From: Thiosocius sp963753845
GTDB taxonomy: Bacteria; Pseudomonadota; Gammaproteobacteria; Chromatiales; Chromatiaceae
DNA length: 64,000 bases
Reading direction: 5' to 3'
NCBI GenBank assembly: GCA_963753845.1
Contig: CAVWEI010000017.1
Coordinates: 310,001-374,000, forward strand
The translations under genes were made by a program, and so were the position numbers. Under the pieces are notes generated by a model. It worked only from the letters and a program-made list of their open reading frames with translations, had not been told where the DNA came from and searched no databases. Positions 35,683 to 44,994 of this stretch are shown piece after piece. Each line of letters starts with the position of its first letter. The stretch's first letter is position 1.

Positions 35683-36466
35683 CCTGCATATCGAACAAAC
35701 CCTTGCTACGGCCCTTCAGCCAGCCAGCCGCACGCACCGCGCCCCTGGCGAAGGTCATGCGACTGGATGCCTTGTGCGTGATTTCCACACGTTCGCCCTC
35801 GGTCGCGAACCAGACCGTATGCTCACCCACCACGTCGCCGGCGCGAATGGTCTCGAAACCGATGGTCTCAGGGTCGCGCGCGCCCGTCTGACCCTCGCGG
35901 CCGTAGACGGCGACCTCCTTCAGGTCGCGCCCCAGGGCCTTGGCCACCACCTCTCCCATACGCAGCGCGGTCCCTGAAGGGGCATCGACCTTGTGCCGGT
36001 GGTGTGCCTCGACGATCTCGATATCGGCGTCGTCGCCCATCACGCGCGCGGCCAGTTCCAGCAGTCGGAAACACAGGTTCACGCCGACGCTCATGTTGGG
36101 CGCGAAGACGATGCCGATATCATCCGCGGCGGCAGAGATCCTGCCCTTCTGCTCATCCGTGAGCCCGGTGGTGCCGATGACCATGGCCTTGCCGTGCTTG
36201 CGACAGACATCCAGGTGCACCATCGTCGCGGCCGGACCCGTGAAGTCGATCACCACGTCGAAATCGTCGATCACCTTGGTGAGGCTGTGAGAGATCAGGA
36301 CCCCCAGCTTGCCGACCCCGGAAAGCTCCCCTGCATCCACCCCGATCAGGGTCGAATCAGGAAGCTCGGTCGCTGCCGCCAGGGTGACGCCGTCGGCCGC
36401 CGTCACGGCCTCGATCAAGGTCTTGCCCATGCGCCCCGCAGCGCCGACTACTGCCACTCGTATCAT
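35663..36466 (-). CDS. dapB: 4-hydroxy-tetrahydrodipicolinate reductase
   Basis: DapB is in the lysine/diaminopimelate pathway. The 267-residue protein has the NAD(P) loop VVGAAGRMGKTLIEA and the catalytic EAHHRHKVDAPSGTAL. It lies downstream of dnaJ in the same direction with a 133-base gap, the common gammaproteobacterial order dnaK-dnaJ-dapB. Confidence 0.98.
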   Translation of the reverse strand: MIRVAVVGAAGRMGKTLIEAVTAADGVTLAAATELPDSTLIGVDAGELSGVGKLGVLISHSLTKVIDDFDVVIDFTGPAATMVHLDVCRKHGKAMVIGTTGLTDEQKGRISAAADDIGIVFAPNMSVGVNLCFRLLELAARVMGDDADIEIVEAHHRHKVDAPSGTALRMGEVVAKALGRDLKEVAVYGREGQTGARDPETIGFETIRAGDVVGEHTVWFATEGERVEITHKASSRMTFARGAVRAAGWLKGRSKGLFDMQDVLGLR

Positions 36467-36599
36467 TCAAGGATCCCGCTTTCTGTCCGGAAGGAAGATT
36501 GTTCATGTGCTTCAGCAGGGGATGTTAACACCGGCTTGCCGCCGGGCATCCCAACGGCTTTCTGCGTCGGGGTTCACGGGCCAACCCGAAGGCCACCGC

Positions 36600-37739
36600 T
36601 CAGAAACCCATCTTTTCGAAGAAGCCCTTGACCCCGTCGACCCAGGAATGCGCGTTGGGACTGTGCTTGCGGCCACCGCCCTTCAGCGATTCATCGAGCT
36701 GGCCGAGCAAGGCGCGCTGCTGTTCGGTCAGTTTCACCGGCGTTTCCACCACGACGCGGCAGATCAGGTCGCCCTGGGGACCACCGCGCACCGGTTTGAC
36801 CCCTTTGCCGCGCATCCGGAACATCTTGCCGGTCTGGGTGCCCTCCGGGATCTTCAGCTTGACCTTGCCGCCCAGCGTCGGGACCTCCAGTTCGCCGCCC
36901 AGCGCCGCCGAGGTGAAGGCGATCGGCACCTCGCAATACAGGTGGCTGTCGTCACGGGTGAAGATCGAGTGCTCGCGCACATGCACCTGCACATAGAGGT
37001 CACCCGGTGGACCACCGTTGTCACCGGCCTCGCCCTCGCCGGCGAGGCGGATACGGTCGCCGGTATCCACCCCCGGTGGAACCTTGACCGAAAGCGTCTT
37101 GACCTCCTGAACCCGCCCCTGCCCGTGACAGCTCACGCAAGGGTCGTCGATCACCGAGCCCCGGCCATGACAGGTCGGACAGGTCTGCTGCACGGAGAAG
37201 AAGCCCTGCTGCATGCGCACCTGCCCCGCACCCTGGCAGGTGCCGCAGGTCTTGGGCGAAGATCCCTTTTTGGCACCGCTGCCACCGCAGGGCTCACACC
37301 TGACCCAGGTCGGCACCTTGATCTTGACGCTGGTCCCGGCAACCGCGTCCTCGAGGCTGAGCTCGAGGTTATAGCGCAGATCGGTGCCTCGCTGAACGCG
37401 CGGGTCGCCACCACCACGGCCACCGAAGATGTCGCCGAACACATCGCCGAAGATGTCGCTGAAGCTTGCACCGCCGCCACCGAAGCCCGGCCCCCCGCCG
37501 CGCGATGGATCGACACCGGCATGGCCGAACTGGTCATAGGCCGCACGCTTCTGGGGATCGGACAGGACCTCGTAGGCCATCTTGGCCTCCTTGAAGGTCT
37601 TCTCCGCCTCAACAGACTTGTCGCCGGTGTTGCGGTCGGGATGATGCTTCATCGCCAGACGGCGGTAGGCCTTCTTGATCTCGGCCTCGCTCGCGTTCTT
37701 GGCGACACCCAGTACTTCGTAAAAATCCCGCTTCGACAT
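36600..37739 (-). CDS. dnaJ: Chaperone protein DnaJ
   Basis: DnaJ is the Hsp40 partner of DnaK. The 379-residue protein has the J domain with HHPDRN (HPD), a Gly/Phe-rich linker (RGGGPGFGGGGASF), four zinc repeats (CEPCGGSG, CGTCQGAG, CPTCHGRG, CVSCHGQG) and the C-terminal substrate domain. It is separated from dnaK by a terminator and a repeat, so it may have its own promoter or rely on read-through. Confidence 0.99.
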   Translation of the reverse strand: MSKRDFYEVLGVAKNASEAEIKKAYRRLAMKHHPDRNTGDKSVEAEKTFKEAKMAYEVLSDPQKRAAYDQFGHAGVDPSRGGGPGFGGGGASFSDIFGDVFGDIFGGRGGGDPRVQRGTDLRYNLELSLEDAVAGTSVKIKVPTWVRCEPCGGSGAKKGSSPKTCGTCQGAGQVRMQQGFFSVQQTCPTCHGRGSVIDDPCVSCHGQGRVQEVKTLSVKVPPGVDTGDRIRLAGEGEAGDNGGPPGDLYVQVHVREHSIFTRDDSHLYCEVPIAFTSAALGGELEVPTLGGKVKLKIPEGTQTGKMFRMRGKGVKPVRGGPQGDLICRVVVETPVKLTEQQRALLGQLDESLKGGGRKHSPNAHSWVDGVKGFFEKMGF

Positions 37740-37762
37740 AATTCAGTTACTGCTCGAATAAA

Positions 37763-37849
37763 GGACGCAGAGATCGCAGAGGGGGGCAGAAATCACGGAG
37801 AAGAAAATCTCGCATCGAAAAACTCTGTGTCCTCCGCGCCCCTCTGTGT
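37763..37849. repeat. Imperfect inverted repeat of the 'cgcagag/ctctgtgt' intergenic type
   Basis: Purine-rich units (ggacgcagagatcgcagag, then aaatcacggagaa) are answered 20 bases later by their pyrimidine-rich complements (ctctgtgtcctccgcgcc, cctctgtgta). The arms (37763-37802 and 37823-37849) could fold into a long imperfect hairpin in the dnaK-dnaJ interval. Sequences of this kind occur between genes in many proteobacteria; I cannot name a family from sequence alone. Confidence 0.65.
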
Positions 37850-37863
37850 AATCGGCGTCCCGG

Positions 37864-37904
37864 AAAAACCAAAACCGTGCACCGACGCCAGGGCCGGTGC
37901 ACGG
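37864..37904 (-). terminator. Intrinsic terminator after dnaK
   Basis: On the minus strand CCGTGCACCG (37904-37895) pairs with CGGTGCACGG (37884-37875), followed by TTTTGGTTTTT. It lies about 40 bases after the dnaK stop. Confidence 0.85.
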
Positions 37905-37943
37905 TCGTAAACGGAGCGGTCGCTTGACCGGCCGTTTCCAGCC

Positions 37944-39893
37944 TTACTTGCCGTCCTTGACCTCTTCGAACTCGGCATCGACGACATCGTCATCGGTCTT
38001 GCCCGACTCTGCGCCGGCGGCGCCAGCCCCGGCAGCACCTGCCGCACCCGCAGCCGCGGCCTCAGGCCCGCCCTGCTGCGAGTACATCCGCTCGGCCATC
38101 TTGGAAGAGGCATCCGTGAGTGTCTTGGTCTTGGCCTCGATCGCATCCTTGTCAGAGCCCTTCATGGCCTCTTCCAGTTCGGCTATGGCCTTCTCGATCG
38201 CCTCTTTCTCACCGGCCTCGAGCTTGTCCTCTCCGATTTCCTCCATCGACTTCCTGGTCGCATGGATCATGTTGTCGGCCTGGTTGCGCGCCTGCACGAC
38301 CTCGTGGAACTTCTTGTCCTCATCTGCGTGCGCCTCGGCGTCCTGAACCATCTTCTTGATTTCCTCCTCGGACAGGCCGGAGGAAGCGGTGATCCGGATC
38401 GACTGTTCCTTGCCGGTCGCCTTGTCCTTGGCCGAGACGTGCAGGATGCCGTTCGCATCGATGTCGAAACTGACCTCGATCTGCGGCATACCGCGTCGCG
38501 CCGGCGGGATATCCGAGAGATCGAACCTGCCCAGCGACTTGTTGGCCGCGGCCTGTTCACGCTCACCCTGCAGTACATGCACGGTTACCGCGGTCTGGTT
38601 GTCATCCGCTGTGGAGAAAATCTGCGAGGCATTGGTCGGGATGGTCGTGTTCTTCTCGATCAGCTTGGTCATGACGCCGCCCATGGTCTCGATGCCCAGT
38701 GACAGCGGGGTAACGTCCAGCAACAAGACGTCTTTTACCTGCCCGCCGAGCACGCCACCCTGGATTGCCGCACCGATGGCGACCGCTTCGTCCGGGTTCA
38801 CGTCCTTGCGCGGCGCCTTGCCGAAGAAGCCCTCGACCAGTTCCTGGACCTTCGGCATACGCGTCTGGCCACCGACCAGGATCACGTCATCGATATCGGA
38901 AGCGGAAAGACCCGCATCCTTGAGTGCAATCTTGCAGGGCTCCAGCGTGCTCTGTACAAGCTCGTCCACCAGCGACTCCAGCTTGGCGCGGGTCAGCTTG
39001 ATGTTCATGTGCTTGGGACCGCTCGCATCCGCCGTGATGTACGGCAGATTGATGTCAGTCTGCTGGCTGCTGGAAAGCTCGATCTTGGCCTTCTCCGCGG
39101 TCTCCTTGAGGCGCTGCAGGGCCAAGGGATCATTCTTCAGGTTGACGCCCTGATCCTTTTTGAACTCGGCAACCAGGAAATCGATGATCCGCATATCGAA
39201 ATCTTCGCCACCGAGGAAGGTGTCGCCGTTGGTCGACAGCACCTCGAACTGGTGCTCACCATCGACCTCGGCAATCTCGATGATCGAGACGTCGAAGGTG
39301 CCGCCACCCAGGTCGTAGACGGCCAGTTTCTGGTCGCCCTGGGACTTGTCGAGGCCATAGGCCAGTGCCGCCGCAGTCGGCTCGTTGATGATGCGCTTGA
39401 CGTCCAGGCCGGCTATGCGCCCTGCATCCTTGGTCGCCTGGCGCTGCGAGTCGTTGAAGTACGCAGGCACCGTGATGACCGCCTCGGTGACTTTTTCGCC
39501 CAGGTAGTCCTCGGCGGTCTTCTTCATCTTGCCAAGCACCTTGGCCGCAATCTCGGGCGGCGCCATCTTGGTGCCGTTGACCTCGACCCACGCGTCTCCG
39601 TTGTCCGCCTTGACGATCTTGTAGGGCACCATGTCGATGTCCTTCTTGACCACCTTGTCCTCGAAGCGGCGTCCGATCAGCCGCTTGATCGCAAACAGGG
39701 TGTTATGCGGGTTGGTCACCGCCTGGCGCTTGGCGCTCTGCCCGACCAGCACTTCACCGTCGCCGGTGAAGGCGATGACGGACGGCGTGGTGCGATCGCC
39801 CTCGCTGTTCTCGATAACCTTGGCCTTGCCGCCTTCGATCACGGCGACGCAGGAGTTGGTGGTGCCGAGGTCGATACCGATGATCTTACCCAT
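37944..39893 (-). CDS. dnaK: Chaperone protein DnaK (Hsp70)
   Basis: The 649-residue Hsp70 shows the ATPase motifs IGIDLGTTNSCVAV, VYDLGGGTFDVSIIE and VGGQTRMPKVQ, the interdomain linker VLLLDVTPLSLG and an Ala/Gly-rich C-terminal tail ending in DDDVVDAEFEEV. It lies under its own sigma-32 promoter 48 bases upstream. Confidence 0.99.
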   Translation of the reverse strand: MGKIIGIDLGTTNSCVAVIEGGKAKVIENSEGDRTTPSVIAFTGDGEVLVGQSAKRQAVTNPHNTLFAIKRLIGRRFEDKVVKKDIDMVPYKIVKADNGDAWVEVNGTKMAPPEIAAKVLGKMKKTAEDYLGEKVTEAVITVPAYFNDSQRQATKDAGRIAGLDVKRIINEPTAAALAYGLDKSQGDQKLAVYDLGGGTFDVSIIEIAEVDGEHQFEVLSTNGDTFLGGEDFDMRIIDFLVAEFKKDQGVNLKNDPLALQRLKETAEKAKIELSSSQQTDINLPYITADASGPKHMNIKLTRAKLESLVDELVQSTLEPCKIALKDAGLSASDIDDVILVGGQTRMPKVQELVEGFFGKAPRKDVNPDEAVAIGAAIQGGVLGGQVKDVLLLDVTPLSLGIETMGGVMTKLIEKNTTIPTNASQIFSTADDNQTAVTVHVLQGEREQAAANKSLGRFDLSDIPPARRGMPQIEVSFDIDANGILHVSAKDKATGKEQSIRITASSGLSEEEIKKMVQDAEAHADEDKKFHEVVQARNQADNMIHATRKSMEEIGEDKLEAGEKEAIEKAIAELEEAMKGSDKDAIEAKTKTLTDASSKMAERMYSQQGGPEAAAAGAAGAAGAGAAGAESGKTDDDVVDAEFEEVKDGK

Positions 39894-39940
39894 GATGTCT
39901 AATCTCCAAATTCAGGAATTCTTTTGAAACTGTTGTCTAA

Positions 39941-39966
39941 ATGGGGTTTCTATTGACGTTTTCAAG
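39941..39966 (-). promoter_or_regulatory. Sigma-32 heat-shock promoter of dnaK
   Basis: On the minus strand CTTGAA (39966-39961) and CCCCAT (39946-39941), the latter followed by TTA, are separated by 14 bases: a full match to the RpoH consensus. Confidence 0.9.
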
Positions 39967-39985
39967 CCGCGAAGTGTACCCGGCG

Positions 39986-40585
39986 CTAGGCAGGGCCGAC
40001 CGCCTGCGAAACCATCACCATGGCCGGGCGAACCAGGCGCCCGTTGAGCGTGTAGCCTTTCTGCACCACCGCAACCACGGTATTGGGCGGGACGTCGGCG
40101 CGCGGCTGCATCGACATCGCCTGGTGCAGCTCGGGATTGAAAGGCTGGTCCAGCGGATCGATCTGCTCGACCCCGAACTTGGCCATCGCGTCACCGAGCA
40201 TTTTCAGTGTGAGCTCGGTTCCCTCGCGCAGCTTGTTAACATCCGCGGACTCGTCGATCGCGGCATTGTGGCCGAGCTCCAGACTGTCACGCACGCCCAG
40301 CAGTTCGGCGACGAATCTGTCGAGCGCAAACTTGTGGGCATTCTCGAGGTCGCGTGCGTGTCTCTTTTTCGCATTCTCGAGTTCGGCATGCGCGCGCATC
40401 AGCTGTGCGTAGTGCTCATCGGCCTTGGCACGGGCCTGTTCCAGGAGTTGCGACAGGTCTTGTGCAGAGTCCTCCGCAATCTCGCTGTCCACCTCAATCT
40501 CGGCCACGCTTTCCTCGAATGTCTCCTCGGCGGTGGCTTCATCGACGTCCTTATCCTGCGCCGACCGATCCTGCTGCTCGTTCAT
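39986..40585 (-). CDS. grpE: Nucleotide exchange factor GrpE
   Basis: GrpE releases ADP from DnaK. ATG 40585 (MNEQQDRSAQDKD) gives 199 residues: an acidic N-terminal tail, a long coiled coil (LLEQARAKADEHYAQLMRAHAELENAKKRH) read in parts, and a C-terminal beta domain with NPELHQAMSM and NTVVAVVQKGYTLNGRLVRPAMV. It is followed by dnaK. Confidence 0.97.
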   Translation of the reverse strand: MNEQQDRSAQDKDVDEATAEETFEESVAEIEVDSEIAEDSAQDLSQLLEQARAKADEHYAQLMRAHAELENAKKRHARDLENAHKFALDRFVAELLGVRDSLELGHNAAIDESADVNKLREGTELTLKMLGDAMAKFGVEQIDPLDQPFNPELHQAMSMQPRADVPPNTVVAVVQKGYTLNGRLVRPAMVMVSQAVGPA

Positions 40586-40666
40586 CAGAACCTCATACAA
40601 GCTTTTGAATTTACGATAAAATTAAGCCAACGGGAGCCGTTAGCCCCTCGGACTTCATGGCAGCAC

Positions 40667-40692
40667 ATGGGGGCGACGGGCCGAAATACAAG
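40667..40692 (-). promoter_or_regulatory. Sigma-32 heat-shock promoter of grpE
   Basis: On the minus strand CTTGTA (40692-40687) and CCCCAT (40672-40667) with GT following are separated by 14 bases, one mismatch in the -35 box. It is 82 bases before the grpE start. Confidence 0.8.
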
Positions 40693-40719
40693 CCCGCCGG
40701 GCAAAATCACATCAAATTA

Positions 40720-41781
40720 TCAGCGCGGGGCCAGGGCGCTTCCCAGAAGCTTGGCCGTGATGTCGACAATGGGTATGACGCGGTCATACGCGATCCGGGT
40801 TGGGCCGATAACGCCCAGGACCCCGACGACCCCGGAGTCAGTCTCGTACGGGGCCGTTATGACAGAGCAGTCCTTGAGTGTGCTGTAGCCTGATTCCTCG
40901 CCGATAAATATTTGCACACCGTCGGCCTCGAGGCTGCGATCCAACAGGTGCAGGATCTCCTGCTTTTCGGTGAATGCATCGAACAGCGAGCGCAGGCTGT
41001 CCATGTGGGCCAGCTCGTCGAAATCCATCAGGTTGGTCTGGCCCGCCACCACGAAATCGCCGGCGCTCTCCTTCGAGGTGTCTTCGTCGACGAAGGCGGC
41101 ACTGGCCATCTCCATCGCCTGCATCATCAGCTCGTCCAGGTCGCGCCTGGTCTCTCGCATCTCGCGCAGCACGGAATGGCGGATCGCCGCCAGATTGTTG
41201 CCCGCGTAATGACTGGTGATGTAGTTGCTCAGCTGTTCGAGTTCGGCCCGGCTGAACACGCGCGAGGTCTCGATGATCCGGTTGAACACCTCGCCGCTGG
41301 AGGTCACGATCACCGTCAGCACGCGCACATCCGAGAGGGGGACGAACTCAATCTGCCTGACCACCACCTGATTGTGCTTGGGCACCATCACCACGCCGGC
41401 CAGATGGGTGAGGCTCGAAAGCAGCCGGGAAGCCGAGTCCACCAGCCCGGAGGGGGCATCGCGGATACCCAGCTGCTGCTGAACTTTGCGCAGCAGGGCC
41501 TGATCCAGCGGCTTGAGCGAAAGCAGTGAATCGACAAACATCCGATAACCCGAGACCGTGGGCACACGACCGGCCGAGGTGTGCGGTGAGGCCACGAAGC
41601 CGAGATCCTCGAGATCGGCCATCACGTTGCGGATGGTCGCCGGGCTCAGGTCCAGGCCGGCATCCTTGGCAAGCGTGCGCGAGCCCACCGGGTGACCGTC
41701 ACGTATGTAACGCTCGATCAATACCTTGAGGAAGTGCTGGGCACGCTCGCTGATTTCAGTTTCGGGGCTTTTTGTTGTCAC
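40720..41781 (-). CDS. hrcA: Heat-inducible transcription repressor HrcA
   Basis: HrcA represses heat-shock operons by binding CIRCE operators. GTG 41781 (or TTG one codon earlier) gives 353 residues: an N-terminal winged helix (VGSRTLAKDAGLDLSPATIRNVMADLEDLGF, read in parts), the SAGRVPT run, a GAF-like core and a C-terminal DGVQIFIGEESGYSTLKDCSVI. No CIRCE inverted repeat was seen in front of hrcA, grpE or dnaK, so its target may lie elsewhere (groESL). Confidence 0.95.
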   Translation of the reverse strand: MTTKSPETEISERAQHFLKVLIERYIRDGHPVGSRTLAKDAGLDLSPATIRNVMADLEDLGFVASPHTSAGRVPTVSGYRMFVDSLLSLKPLDQALLRKVQQQLGIRDAPSGLVDSASRLLSSLTHLAGVVMVPKHNQVVVRQIEFVPLSDVRVLTVIVTSSGEVFNRIIETSRVFSRAELEQLSNYITSHYAGNNLAAIRHSVLREMRETRRDLDELMMQAMEMASAAFVDEDTSKESAGDFVVAGQTNLMDFDELAHMDSLRSLFDAFTEKQEILHLLDRSLEADGVQIFIGEESGYSTLKDCSVITAPYETDSGVVGVLGVIGPTRIAYDRVIPIVDITAKLLGSALAPR

Positions 41782-41842
41782 CAATACCTGCCGGTTGTGA
41801 ACTTAATATTGTAGACCCCGTGGAACCCCATCGGTTCTGAGG

Positions 41843-41872
41843 ATTATGTGGAGGCTTTTTTTTGGGTGTCAA
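41843..41872 (-). promoter_or_regulatory. Sigma-70 promoter of hrcA
   Basis: On the minus strand a perfect TTGACA (41872-41867) and CATAAT (41848-41843) are spaced by 18 bases, 61 bases upstream of the hrcA start. Confidence 0.65.
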
Positions 41873-41953
41873 GCTGACTGCCCGCGCGCTTGGCGACCGT
41901 CAGGGTGCATGCTAGTTTGCAGCCTCTATCCCTGATCGGCAGTCAGAAAAAAC

Positions 41954-42835
41954 GTGAGCAATACGGTAGCCCAGTTTCAGCGCATAGCGGTCATCGCCAA
42001 GCCCGGCAGGGCCTACCACCTGAAATCCACACTCGATCGCCTGCGAGAGGTCCTGGACGAGCGAAAACTGAGCATGCTCCCGGACCCCCATGCCGCCGAG
42101 ATTCTGGGACTTGGCCAGGGTACACCGCTCGAGGATCTGGCGGAAAACTCCGATCTGGCGGTGGTGGTGGGAGGCGATGGCACCCTGCTGAGCGCCGCGC
42201 GCCAACTCGCTGACCGCAATATCCCCCTGCTCGGCGTCAACCTGGGGCGCCTGGGCTTCCTGGTCGACATCACCCCCGGTGACATCCGCAACCGCCTCTC
42301 GGCGGTACTCGATGGAGACTATGACGAGGACCCGCGTTTTCTGCTCAGTGCGCAGGTGGGCGACCAGCCACCGGAGCTGGCCTTCAACGACGTGGTGCTG
42401 CACAAGTGGAACACTGCACGCATGATCGAGTTCGAGACCTGGATCGACGGCCGTTTCGTCTACACCCAGCGCTCCGACGGTCTGATCATCTCGACACCGA
42501 CTGGATCTACTGCATATGCGCTGTCGGGCGGAGGCCCGCTGCTGGCACCGGGAATGGATGCCATCACCCTGGTACCCATCTGTCCGCACACCCTGAGCAA
42601 TCGGCCGATCGTGATCGATGCCGGCAGTGAGATCGAGATATCGGTATGCGGTCACACGGACCCCAACGACGTGCGCATCACCTGCGACGGGGCCAGCAGC
42701 CTGACGATCGCCGATGGCGACAAGTTGCGGGTGCGGCGTTACCCGACCCGGGTGCGCCTGTTGCATCCGGTGGGGCACGATCATTTTGACGTCCTGCGCG
42801 CCAAGCTCGGCTGGGGCGGGTTGCCCAAGAACTGA
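41954..42835 (+). CDS. nadK: NAD kinase
   Basis: NadK makes NADP from NAD. The 293-residue protein starts at GTG 41954 and has the GGDGT motif (VVGGDGTLLSAAR), VNLGRLGFL and TPTGSTAYALSGGGP. The usual NE/NExVLH motif is AFNDVVLHK here, with Asp for Glu. It is divergent from hrcA and followed by recN, the standard order. Confidence 0.97.
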   Translation: MSNTVAQFQRIAVIAKPGRAYHLKSTLDRLREVLDERKLSMLPDPHAAEILGLGQGTPLEDLAENSDLAVVVGGDGTLLSAARQLADRNIPLLGVNLGRLGFLVDITPGDIRNRLSAVLDGDYDEDPRFLLSAQVGDQPPELAFNDVVLHKWNTARMIEFETWIDGRFVYTQRSDGLIISTPTGSTAYALSGGGPLLAPGMDAITLVPICPHTLSNRPIVIDAGSEIEISVCGHTDPNDVRITCDGASSLTIADGDKLRVRRYPTRVRLLHPVGHDHFDVLRAKLGWGGLPKN

Positions 42836-42881
42836 GTGGGCGATCCCGACAGGCAAAATTCCCGAACGACCCCTGGATCAA

Positions 42882-43040
42882 GGGGACCTCTAATAATTCC
42901 GGGCAGATCAGATTGGTGATCAAAAAGGCTCGGATCAAGGCGCGAATCGCGCGTAATAGCTGGCTATTGCGAAGATTCGCAACGCAGAGCTGAGATTTTT
43001 TGGCGCCAAGATGGCTGATCGTGAATTGTTAGAGGTCCCC
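42882..43040. mobile_element. Palindromic 159-bp MITE-like element with 12-bp terminal inverted repeats, upstream of recN
   Basis: The ends read GGGGACCTCTAA (42882-42893) and its exact complement TTAGAGGTCCCC (43029-43040). They are flanked on both sides by TCAA (42878-42881 and 43041-43044), as a 4-base target duplication would look. The middle is also palindromic (GTAATAGC-TG-GCTATTGC, flanked by GCGAATC/GATTCGC), with its centre at about 42961, exactly the centre of the element. There is no reading frame of useful length. The right end is 8 bases before the recN start. Confidence 0.75.
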
Positions 43041-43048
43041 TCAAGTCA

Positions 43049-44722
43049 ATGTTGAGCCGTATCACCATCAGCAACCTGGTCATCGTGCGCGATCTCGATC
43101 TGCCGTTCGAGCGCGGCATGAGCGCCCTCACCGGAGAGACCGGCGCAGGCAAGTCCATTCTCATCGACGCACTGGGGCTCGCCCTTGGCGACAAGGCCGA
43201 CAACAACATGATCCGTGCCGGCGCGGACAGGGCAGAGATCAGCGTGGCCTTCGAACTCACGCGTGACTCCCAGCCGGCGCAATGGCTGGAGCGGCACGAT
43301 CTGGCGGCCGACGCGGAATGCCTGCTGCGGCGCGTCCTGGTGCGTGACGGCCGCAGCCGCGCCTATATCAACGGTGTACCGTCACCCGTGGCCCTGTTGC
43401 GGGAACTGGGTGAGATGCTGATCGATATCCACGGCCAGAATGCGCACCAGTCATTGCTGCATGCCGCTGCACAGCGCCAACTGCTCGACGATTATGCGGG
43501 CCTGCGCAAACAGACTCGCGCCCTGGGGGATCTGTTCCAGGCATGGCGCAATACCCGCGATGAGTACCAGGCGCTGCAACAGGCCGGCCAGGACAGGGCC
43601 AGCCGGCTCGACTACCTGACCTTTCAGATTTCAGAGCTGGATGGCATTGCCGGCGACGCCGACAGCCTGCAGGCACTGGAGACCGAACAGACCCGGCTGG
43701 CGCATGCCGAACGCCTGTTGCGGGACAGCAGCCAGGTGTTGGCCATGCTCGAAGACGAGGAGCCCTCACTGCAGCAGTCGCTGAATCATGCCCTGCACAT
43801 CCTGACTGACCTAAGCGGGCTCGACCCCGCGCTCCGCGAGGCGCGCGAACTCCTGGAGACCGCCGGCATTCAGATCGGGGAAGCGGCCAGCACCCTGCGT
43901 CACTACCAGGACGGAGTCGAACTGGACCCGCAGAGGCTGCAACAGGTCGATCAGCAACTCGGCCGCGTCTACGATGCCGCGCGCAAGCACCGGGTCTCAC
44001 CCCGGGAACTGGGCGGGCTGCTCGAAACCGTGCGCGCCGAGGCCAAAAAGCTGGAAAATGCCGACAGTGATCTGCTCGAACTGGAGCACCGCATGCGTGA
44101 GCAGGAATCCTCCTACTTCGCCGCCGCCGAGAAGCTCAGCAAGGCACGCGCCAAGGCCGCGGCCGCCCTGTCTCGCACCGTGTGCGACAGCATGCAGGAA
44201 CTGGGCATGCAGGGCGGTAGATTCCGGGTTGCCTGCAGTCCGCAAAAAGACAAGCCGGCTGCACAGGGACTGGACAGGGTCAATTTCCTGGTCGCCGCAA
44301 ACCCGGGGCAACCAGACGCCCCTTTGTCCGAGGTGGCGTCCGGCGGCGAGCTGTCGCGCATCAGTCTCGCCATCCAGGTGGCAACCGCGGACTGCGGGGC
44401 AGTCCCCACCCTGATATTCGACGAGGTGGATGCGGGTATCGGGGGCGCGGTCGCCGAAGTCGTCGGTCAACTGCTGCGCCGGCTGGGCGGGGATCGGCAG
44501 GTACTCTGCGTTACCCACCTGCCGCAGGTCGCCTCGCAGGCCCACCAGCACCTGCGGGTCCACAAGTTGACTGACGGCAAGACCACGGAGACCAGGATAG
44601 AACACCTGGATGAACCGGCGCGCGTGGATGAAACAGCACGCATGCTCGGCGGCGTGGACATCACGCGGCAGACCCGTCGACATGCGCAGGAGATGATCCA
44701 GCGCGCGCAAAAGGCCTCCTGA
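43049..44722 (+). CDS. recN: DNA repair protein RecN
   Basis: RecN is an SMC-like ATPase for double-strand break repair. The 557-residue protein has the N-terminal half site (MLSRITISNLVIV, Walker A GETGAGKSI), a central coiled coil, and the C-terminal half (SGGELSRISLAIQVA, Walker B LIFDEVDAGIGG, CVTHLPQVASQAH). ATG 43049 lies 9 bases after a MITE-like insertion. No SOS box (CTGT-N8-ACAG) was seen between nadK and recN. Confidence 0.97.
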   Translation: MLSRITISNLVIVRDLDLPFERGMSALTGETGAGKSILIDALGLALGDKADNNMIRAGADRAEISVAFELTRDSQPAQWLERHDLAADAECLLRRVLVRDGRSRAYINGVPSPVALLRELGEMLIDIHGQNAHQSLLHAAAQRQLLDDYAGLRKQTRALGDLFQAWRNTRDEYQALQQAGQDRASRLDYLTFQISELDGIAGDADSLQALETEQTRLAHAERLLRDSSQVLAMLEDEEPSLQQSLNHALHILTDLSGLDPALREARELLETAGIQIGEAASTLRHYQDGVELDPQRLQQVDQQLGRVYDAARKHRVSPRELGGLLETVRAEAKKLENADSDLLELEHRMREQESSYFAAAEKLSKARAKAAAALSRTVCDSMQELGMQGGRFRVACSPQKDKPAAQGLDRVNFLVAANPGQPDAPLSEVASGGELSRISLAIQVATADCGAVPTLIFDEVDAGIGGAVAEVVGQLLRRLGGDRQVLCVTHLPQVASQAHQHLRVHKLTDGKTTETRIEHLDEPARVDETARMLGGVDITRQTRRHAQEMIQRAQKAS

Positions 44723-44994
44723 TTCTTCGAACCCCGGGCTGCAGCCGATGCCGGCGCCGCGCTTTTCCCCCATCGAAACCCCAATAGGCGAAGCGCATTC
44801 GCCAAAAATAAACAATCCAGTTGCAATATCCGCGCTAAACCGATGGAATAGCGCGCATAATAACTACGTGCCCAGACATTAGATTCGCCCGATCAGCAAA
44901 AAAACAGCCCTCGAGGCCAGGCGATCAGAGCGAACGAGCAGACATGGCGCCACAAGCGCCGTGTCCGAGACAATGACAACTCAGGGCATTTCAG

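Noticed and set aside
36309..37910. 533-codon plus-strand frame opposite dapB and dnaJ
   Set aside because: Antisense to two well-conserved genes and without recognisable motifs.
40586..41953. Search for a CIRCE operator near hrcA and grpE
   Set aside because: No TTAGCACTC/GAGTGCTAA pair was found; nothing to annotate.
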